Assembly: GCA_965243835.1 (NCBI GenBank)
Contig: OZ251578.1
Coordinates: forward strand, 3,100,001 to 3,164,000
From: G965202665 sp965243835
Lineage (GTDB): Bacteria > Actinomycetota > Acidimicrobiia > Spongiisociales > Spongiisociaceae
Reading direction: 5' to 3'
Length of the DNA stretch: 64,000 nt
The position numbers were made by a program, and so were the translations under genes. Shown here in pieces: positions 59,601 through 64,000 of the stretch; position 1 is the first letter of the stretch; each line of letters starts with the position of its first letter. Under the pieces are notes generated by a model. That model had not been told where the DNA came from and did no database searches. It saw only the letters and a program-made list of their open reading frames with translations.

Positions 59601-62190
59601 GGGGGCGGGGCAGACGACGATTACGGCGACTGCCGGTTTCCGGGGGGCGACTAGTTCGGGGTTGTCGGAGCGGTGGCCGGTGACTGTGACGGTGGCGTCG
59701 GGGGATGTCAATGGGGCTACTTTGGATTCGTCGTGTCCGCCGACTACCGGGGATGTGTGCGTAGGCGGGACGTCGTTTGGCGACGCTATCCCCATCGGGG
59801 AGACGTCGGGGAGTAGTACGTTTACGGTGACGGCCCGGGATGACGGCGCGGCGGAGGCGGGCGGAGAGACGTTGAAGGTTACGGGTACGGTGGGGATGGG
59901 GAATTCGGCTTCGGCTACGTTGCGTGTTGTGGATTCGGGGGTGGTACGGGTGGAGTTTTTGAACCCGGCGGATGATAGTGCGTTGTCGTCGGTGGGGGAG
60001 GGGGACGGGGCGGTGCCGGTGCGGGTGCGGGTGACCATGCCCGCCGCCGCCAACACGCGGAGGGTGGTGGGTCTCAATATTTCCGGCGTGCCCGGTACCG
60101 GGGAGGACACCGACGGGGTGTTTACGATGTTGGAGGACTTCCGGGTGGGCGGTGTAACCAACCCGGCGGGGACTCCCGGGGGGCATGAGTTGGGGGTGGA
60201 GGTGGCGGCTAACCAGACCGTGGGGACGGCGGATTTCACGATCACCCTCAACGACGACGACGTGGACGAGGAGGCCGACAAGACGATTCGGGTTACGGGC
60301 TCCGATGTGGGTTCGTTGCCGGTGCTGGAATCTAGTTTGACGATCACCGATAACGATGACCCCCCCGGAAATGTTGATTTGGAGGTGGTGTCCTTCCACG
60401 ACGCCAACGGCGGACCGGCGGACGCCGTCCTGGAGGACGGCGGTACCACGCGGGTGCGGGTGCGGGCTTCCTTCCAGGGCGCAAAGGTGCTGTCCAAGTC
60501 GGTGACTATTCCGCTGACGGTGGGTAAATCCTCGGACAGCGCTACATCCGGGACTGACTACCAGGCGGTGACCGGCGCCAGAGTCACCATTCCCGCCTAC
60601 CAGTCGAGCGGGGAGGACACGTTTAGTCTGGTGATCGGCAACGCCGAAAACGACTCATCGGTTGAAGGCCCGGAATCGGTGACTATCGACGGGGGAACCG
60701 CTACCGGGTTTTCTTTCACATATGCCACCGCCTCTTTCGCTATCGTCGACGACGACATAAAAGTCCACCTCGAATTGTCGGACTCCTCCGATCAGCCTCT
60801 TGCCCGGTTGCGGGAAGGGGACCCGTCCCAAACCGTTACCGTACGCGCTTCCTACACCGGGTCCAACACCCGCACCACTGCGCAGACCGTACAGGTCAGC
60901 ATAGGGGGAACCGTCTCCGCTTCCGATTACCAGGCCGGGTTCTCCGCTACCCCGTTTACTGTCGAAATCCCCGCCAACCAAAACGCCCACACCGGGACCT
61001 TCACTCTCGCCGCCCAAGACGACAACCTCTATGAGGGAGACGAAACCCTGCTAGTAGACGGCGCCCTGGAAGGGTACGCCGTCGTCCCCGCAGAAGTGAC
61101 GATCGTCGACACCGACCCCTCACCCCGGCTCACCCTGTCCGTAAACCCCGGCAGAGTTCCCGAGAACCGGGGAACCTCCCCCCTCACCGTAACCGTCACC
61201 GCCGCCTTAGCGGGCAGTCTCCTCCCCCAACCCACAGAAGTCCGGGTAACCATCGGCGGCTCCGGGACCACCGCCTCCAGCGGTAGCGACTACCGCAGTC
61301 TCAGCACGCGCTCCCTGACCATCACCATCCCCGCCGCCAGGCCGTCCGCCACCGAAACCTTCCGGGTAGTCATACTCAGCGACACCCGCTCCGAGCAGAC
61401 CGAACGCATCGCCGTACGAGGCGTCGCCGCCGACCTCAACAACGCCACCCACACCACCCACCTCCAAATCACGAACATAGAACCCGCCCCCGGCGGAAAC
61501 GGAGGAGGCGGCGGAGGAGCCCCGCCCCCCAGCGGCGGAGGCGGAGGGGGAGGCGGGGGCGCGCCGCCTCCCGCCGGGCCGGTAGCCCCGCCCCCGCCCC
61601 CGGCGCCGGTATGCCAGGGACGGTTCTGCGATGACGACGACAGCGTCCACCAGGCCAACATCGAACAAATCGCCGCCTGGCAAATCACCCTCGGATGCGA
61701 CGCCGACGACGCCACCAAGTTCTGCCCGTCGGCGCAAATCACCAGAAGGCAAATGGCCGCCTTCCTCCACCGCGCCGTCAACCGGCGCTGGCCCATCACG
61801 CCCCCCGAAGGCATAGAAATCACCGATGTCCCCGCCGACGCCTGGTACCGCACTTTCGCCGACTGGGTGGTCTCCACCGGAGCCTTCGCGGCCCCCGACG
61901 GAGTGTTCAATCCGGGAGGGGTGGTTACCCGGGCGGATATGGCGGTGATGATGATCGCTTCCTTCCCCGACATAAACGCCGTGGAGGAGCCCGAGGGCCT
62001 GTTCAACGATGTGGCGGGCGCTGATCCGGAGGTGGTGCGGGCGGTGGAGGGGATGTACCACACCGGAGTAACCAGAGGATGCAGCACAACCCCTCTCAAC
62101 TACTGCCCCGACCAACCCGTAACCAGAGCGCAGATGGCCTCCTTCTTCGTCCGCGCCGTCAACTACACCCCCCCAACCGACGACTCGTAA
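56626..62190 (+). CDS. Giant Calx-beta-repeat surface protein with SLH anchor, 1854 aa
   Basis: A hydrophobic N-terminus (MRRVFAWAAGVGLL onward, to about 28) forms a signal peptide. About ten Calx-beta-like repeats follow to residue 1615, each of about 100-160 residues ending in an acidic turn such as IVDDDADV, IADDDLRV, ITDNDDPP or IVDTDPSP. These usually bind calcium and are common in adhesins. A Gly/Pro linker covers about 1620-1665, and three SLH repeats follow (RRQMAAFLHRA, TRADMAVMMI and TRAQMASFFVRA). ATG 56626 is chosen for AAGGAGG six bases upstream. Codon use shifts along the gene. Role: long wall-anchored adhesin or coat protein, probably phase-variable. Confidence 0.88.
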   Translation: MRRVFAWAAGVGLLAGLALLVVPAGGQSTTAITLTWALYDVDSNEWSAVTSVDEGALVEASVRATVPSNVGSNVTVSVTMGASGSTATLGNSCTATTVINPFGLPTVTSISNCGGDYGVLGGGSVNDATFTITIPAGSDNASSLGWIRATSDRVTEDNEIVRISGTTTASGYSVGNNVDITINDEDRSILVSAPTLQLREGCSGFPGLWRDKVRATLGGGSSRDSFVASQSATYTGGTGRLTIVAVDGTARHGSSNGDHYRLANLHGIGVLLGQGVLTSSSARDRHGRTGFWRDIYLTANASTRTCNDQDTVAGDPKTFQISFSGAPAGFTVLGQEYLIYDDDGVVLSVDTDSGEDGVQSTLAEGASGSGAVVSAAFPAATTSSTISSETAVTLSAAGKTSPGAGEAGTADLSYAPPTPNTITVPAGSLTVSGTTTLTGLTVADDMVVEGPETFTVGGSSALGDAGGAVVTIVDDDADVALSVSPGEVEEGPDGAEVTVTARFAGDSSVLTSPTEVVVSLAGAAVNGAALGSDFTVSGAGVTGGNQFTVSIPAGDLAGSGTVRVTAPVDADGREVVAVSGAAEVGGMGVGVEGAELDIVDPGISLSFHEADSGEAALSNISEGGGSRTIRVRAEASAAVSGSTTVAVTVGAAGGTAASCTGSGQARVCPDFTPGADTLNITIPGGQRRGAADVTIAPVVDTVAEGRETIRFSGTATGYVVTGADLGIVETIEVTLSGGSVGEGAGNAGAVTATAAFPGAMSSTRSTATVVTLSFAAGAGAEAADFTAPVSAVTLTIPANMTSSSGSALSGLLITGDTSAEGPEVINVAGAAEGFAVTGTALTIADDDLRVTLTADTDSGMSGEQKGLSEGGAVGVRVRASLGSGVANELGSDLAVSVSVVEVSPVSAAGGGVDFTAPGSPVAVVIPAGGTQSGWVSLAGLGVVDDLAAEGEETFRVAGTVPVAGGVVVSDTLTIGASDVEIELSVSPDTVVEGAGQTTITATAGFRGATSSGLSERWPVTVTVASGDVNGATLDSSCPPTTGDVCVGGTSFGDAIPIGETSGSSTFTVTARDDGAAEAGGETLKVTGTVGMGNSASATLRVVDSGVVRVEFLNPADDSALSSVGEGDGAVPVRVRVTMPAAANTRRVVGLNISGVPGTGEDTDGVFTMLEDFRVGGVTNPAGTPGGHELGVEVAANQTVGTADFTITLNDDDVDEEADKTIRVTGSDVGSLPVLESSLTITDNDDPPGNVDLEVVSFHDANGGPADAVLEDGGTTRVRVRASFQGAKVLSKSVTIPLTVGKSSDSATSGTDYQAVTGARVTIPAYQSSGEDTFSLVIGNAENDSSVEGPESVTIDGGTATGFSFTYATASFAIVDDDIKVHLELSDSSDQPLARLREGDPSQTVTVRASYTGSNTRTTAQTVQVSIGGTVSASDYQAGFSATPFTVEIPANQNAHTGTFTLAAQDDNLYEGDETLLVDGALEGYAVVPAEVTIVDTDPSPRLTLSVNPGRVPENRGTSPLTVTVTAALAGSLLPQPTEVRVTIGGSGTTASSGSDYRSLSTRSLTITIPAARPSATETFRVVILSDTRSEQTERIAVRGVAADLNNATHTTHLQITNIEPAPGGNGGGGGGAPPPSGGGGGGGGGAPPPAGPVAPPPPPAPVCQGRFCDDDDSVHQANIEQIAAWQITLGCDADDATKFCPSAQITRRQMAAFLHRAVNRRWPITPPEGIEITDVPADAWYRTFADWVVSTGAFAAPDGVFNPGGVVTRADMAVMMIASFPDINAVEEPEGLFNDVAGADPEVVRAVEGMYHTGVTRGCSTTPLNYCPDQPVTRAQMASFFVRAVNYTPPTDDS

Positions 62191-62266
62191 CCGCCCGGTT
62201 GCCCCCCGTAGGCGATTCCGTTATGTTGGCGGATGATATGATTAAATAGACGGCGGGAGAGGAGGC

Positions 62267-63001
62267 ATGGCCGCCAAGTTAGACACCCCGAGGTTTAAAG
62301 ATCCGCTCTACACAGTGGCTGAAGCGGCCCGGATCATCGAGGTGCCGCGCAACACCTTGTCGTCTTGGGCGCGCCGGTACGAGCGGTGCGAGCGCGGTGA
62401 CCGGGTAGTCAGTAGCGAACCGCTCGTCACTCGTCTGCCACCGGAGCGTCCGCGCCGCCCATCCATTCCGTTCGTCGGGTTGGCGGAGGCGATGGTGTTG
62501 GCCGCCGTTCGGAGAAGCGGGGTCCCCATGCAACGCATACGGCCGGCCCTCATCGCTGTGGAGAAGGAGATGGGCCTCCGGCATGCCTTGGCCAACCGCC
62601 GCCTCTACACCGACGGGGCCGAGCTGTTGTACGACTACTCGCAACGACACCCTGACAAGGAGGGGGCCGCCGCCCTGAGTTTGGTGGTGATTCGCAACCG
62701 GCAATATGTTTTCGCCGAGGTGGTGGAGGAGTATTTGCGATGTTTGGTTTACGCCCCGGACGGCTATGTGCGGCTGATACGCCTACCCGCTTACCGGCAG
62801 GCGGAAGTAGTGGTGGACCCGGCTCGTTCGAGCGGCGACCCCATTTTTGCGAGAGGCGGTTGCCGGGTGCGTGATGTAATGCAACGTTTCTGGGCGGGGG
62901 ATTCCCTCAAGCAACTCACCCGAGAGTTCGGAGTGCCCAAAGTTCACCTAGAAGACGCGCTCCGCGTCGCCTCCCGCCGAATTGCTCCGGTTCTTTCTTG
63001 A
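62267..63001 (+). CDS. VapB45-like antitoxin (HTH plus DUF433)
   Basis: The 244-residue protein begins with a MerR/excisionase-like helix-turn-helix (LYTVAEAARIIEVPRNTLSSW) and ends in a DUF433-like domain (DVMQRFWAGDSLKQLTREFGV). This two-domain layout matches VapB45 (Rv2018) of Mycobacterium tuberculosis as I recall it. It probably represses its own operon and neutralises the downstream nuclease. GAGAGGAGG precedes the ATG. The end overlaps the toxin gene by 20 bases. Confidence 0.8.
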   Translation: MAAKLDTPRFKDPLYTVAEAARIIEVPRNTLSSWARRYERCERGDRVVSSEPLVTRLPPERPRRPSIPFVGLAEAMVLAAVRRSGVPMQRIRPALIAVEKEMGLRHALANRRLYTDGAELLYDYSQRHPDKEGAAALSLVVIRNRQYVFAEVVEEYLRCLVYAPDGYVRLIRLPAYRQAEVVVDPARSSGDPIFARGGCRVRDVMQRFWAGDSLKQLTREFGVPKVHLEDALRVASRRIAPVLS

Positions 63002-63368
63002 CAGAAACCTGGGCCGTTATACGGTACCTGACATTCTGCGCGCCGCTGGATGGCAACTGGTTACGATGGCCGATCATTACGGTACGCCGGCGGATGAGAA
63101 TATTCCCGATACGGAGTGGTTGAAGATGGTGGGCAACAAGGGGTGGGTTGCTCTTACGAAGGACAAGCGAATTCGCTCCCAGACGGAAAACAGAAAATCG
63201 TTGATGAAGAACGGAGTTCGTTGTTTCTGTATTATGGACCAAAGCCTCTCCGGCGATGATTTAGCCGCCCGGTTTCTGAATAACGAGGAGCGGATTGTTG
63301 GGGCTTGTCACCAACCAGGTCCCTTTTTCTATGCGGTATATAGCAACAATATAGTTCGCAAGTTGTAA
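62982..63368 (+). CDS. VapC45-like PIN-domain toxin (DUF5615)
   Basis: A 128-residue PIN-like protein with acidic residues in RFFLDRNLG and ALTKDKRIR, characteristic of the DUF5615 group that includes VapC45. It is expected to be an RNase held inactive by the preceding antitoxin. The start is TTG 62982, within the antitoxin's 3' end. Unlike the 18479 toxin, its first acidic motif (LDRNLG) is the standard form. Confidence 0.78.
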   Translation: MLRFFLDRNLGRYTVPDILRAAGWQLVTMADHYGTPADENIPDTEWLKMVGNKGWVALTKDKRIRSQTENRKSLMKNGVRCFCIMDQSLSGDDLAARFLNNEERIVGACHQPGPFFYAVYSNNIVRKL

Positions 63369-63385
63369 TCATAGTTAGGGAGGGG

Positions 63386-64000
63386 TTAGCCGGCGGTGGT
63401 CAGGTCCAGGAGGCGGGCGAAGCGTTTGCGGGCGGCTATCAGGGCGATGAGCGTCACCGCGAACGGGAGGGCGTCGGTGATTTGGACGGGGAGGCCGTTG
63501 CCCTGCAACCGGAACCCCAGGCCTTCGGCGAAGGCGAACAGCAGGCTGGCGCCCAGCACCCCCGCCGGGTGGGCCCGGCCCAGCATCACCGCCACCACCG
63601 CGATCCAGCCCCGCCCGCTGGACATATTTTCGGCGAACTGCACTACGTTGCCCAGGGCCAACTGCGCTCCGGCCAAACCGCACAGCGCCCCGGAAGCGAG
63701 CACCGCCCCGTACTTGTAAGCCACGGGGCTCACCCCCAGCGACTCGGCCGCCTGCGGACGTTCCCCCACTCCCCGCAACCGCAACCCGAGCGGGGTGCGG
63801 AACAGAAACACCCACAGTCCCGCCACCAGCAGGAGCGACAGGTAGGCGATGAGCGTGTTGGCGAACAGGGCGGGGCCTACCAGCGGAATGTCGGACAGGC
63901 CGGGAATGGCGAAGGTGTTCAGCCCGTCCACCCGCGGATGGGCGAACACCCCCCGCACGTCGAAAATCTGCGGCAACAAAAACCCGGTCAGGCCCAGGGC
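63386..64000 (-). CDS. ABC transporter permease, nucleoside/simple-sugar type (5' part outside window)
   Basis: The open frame runs off the right edge; 204 residues are visible. At least five hydrophobic segments and the motifs GLRLRGVGERPQAAESLGV, SGALCGLAGAQLAL and GRGWIAVVAVMLGR match the BPD_transp_2 permeases that work with a BMP-type lipoprotein to import nucleosides or sugars. The gene's start lies outside the window. Confidence 0.88.
   Translation of the reverse strand, partial: ALGLTGFLLPQIFDVRGVFAHPRVDGLNTFAIPGLSDIPLVGPALFANTLIAYLSLLLVAGLWVFLFRTPLGLRLRGVGERPQAAESLGVSPVAYKYGAVLASGALCGLAGAQLALGNVVQFAENMSSGRGWIAVVAVMLGRAHPAGVLGASLLFAFAEGLGFRLQGNGLPVQITDALPFAVTLIALIAARKRFARLLDLTTAG

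Noticed and set aside
57346..60399. A 1017-codon open frame on the minus strand inside the giant surface gene
   Set aside because: It is Arg/His/Pro-rich nonsense produced by the G-ending codon use of the real gene on the plus strand; it has no domain, start signal or promoter.
1..64000. CRISPR array, transposase or integrase genes
   Set aside because: No regularly spaced repeats of 24-40 bases and no recombinase or transposase motifs were seen, despite the transfer-like regions.

Overview
This 64 kb window is high-GC, densely packed bacterial DNA. Many neighbouring genes overlap by 1-10 bases, GTG and TTG starts are common, and at least two promoters look leaderless. I see no outer-membrane genes. 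The mix of genes (DrrAB-type exporter, MacB-type transporter with a peptidoglycan-binding adaptor, CoxE/XdhC maturation proteins, MttB with a dimethylglycine-dehydrogenase-like oxidase, a VapBC45-like pair) suggests an actinomycete-related organism, perhaps a marine Acidimicrobiia-like lineage. That placement is inference; no rRNA gene is present to settle it.

Layout. 1-4.1 kb: the acidic end of a cut-off gene, several small unrecognised genes, and an S-layer-homology (SLH) surface protein. 4.1-7.7 kb: a two-gene AAA ATPase and subtilisin-like protease module resembling the IetAS anti-phage system. 7.9-17.9 kb: flavin reductase, SDR oxidoreductase, rplY-pth, glpK, clpB with a coupled lipoprotein, an MBL hydrolase and panB. 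17.9-18.8 kb: a zinc-ribbon protein and a DUF433/PIN-like toxin-antitoxin pair. 19-22 kb: maturation genes for a molybdenum hydroxylase. 22-23.6 kb: a type II restriction-modification pair whose nuclease resembles SfiI. 23.8-29.5 kb: DUF4332 protein, aroF, tyrA and argR-argG-argH with an ARG box. 29.6-36.2 kb: a His-rich lipoprotein, a MacB-type transporter, a haloalkane-dehalogenase-like hydrolase and a Xaa-Pro aminopeptidase. 36.2-38.4 kb: a second methyltransferase/nuclease pair abutting a truncated nuclease gene and two tRNA-like elements. 38.6-44.6 kb: a methylamine/betaine-type oxidase plus MttB, then an ABC-2 exporter. 44.7-54.9 kb: eleven complex I genes, nuoABCD-HIJKLMN, with no nuoEFG. 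55-62.2 kb: an AAA/DUF4143 ATPase and a giant Calx-beta/SLH adhesin-like protein. 62.3-64 kb: a VapBC45-like pair and a cut-off ABC permease.

Two themes stand out. First, genome-defence and addiction genes are numerous: IetAS-like, two restriction-modification pairs and two PIN-type toxin-antitoxin pairs, interleaved with housekeeping genes, with a remnant nuclease at one junction. Second, cell-surface biology: two SLH proteins, one of them very large. Its apparent promoter has twelve G residues between a perfect -35 box and a -10-like element, the arrangement used for phase variation of Neisseria porA. That promoter is the most interesting single signal I found.
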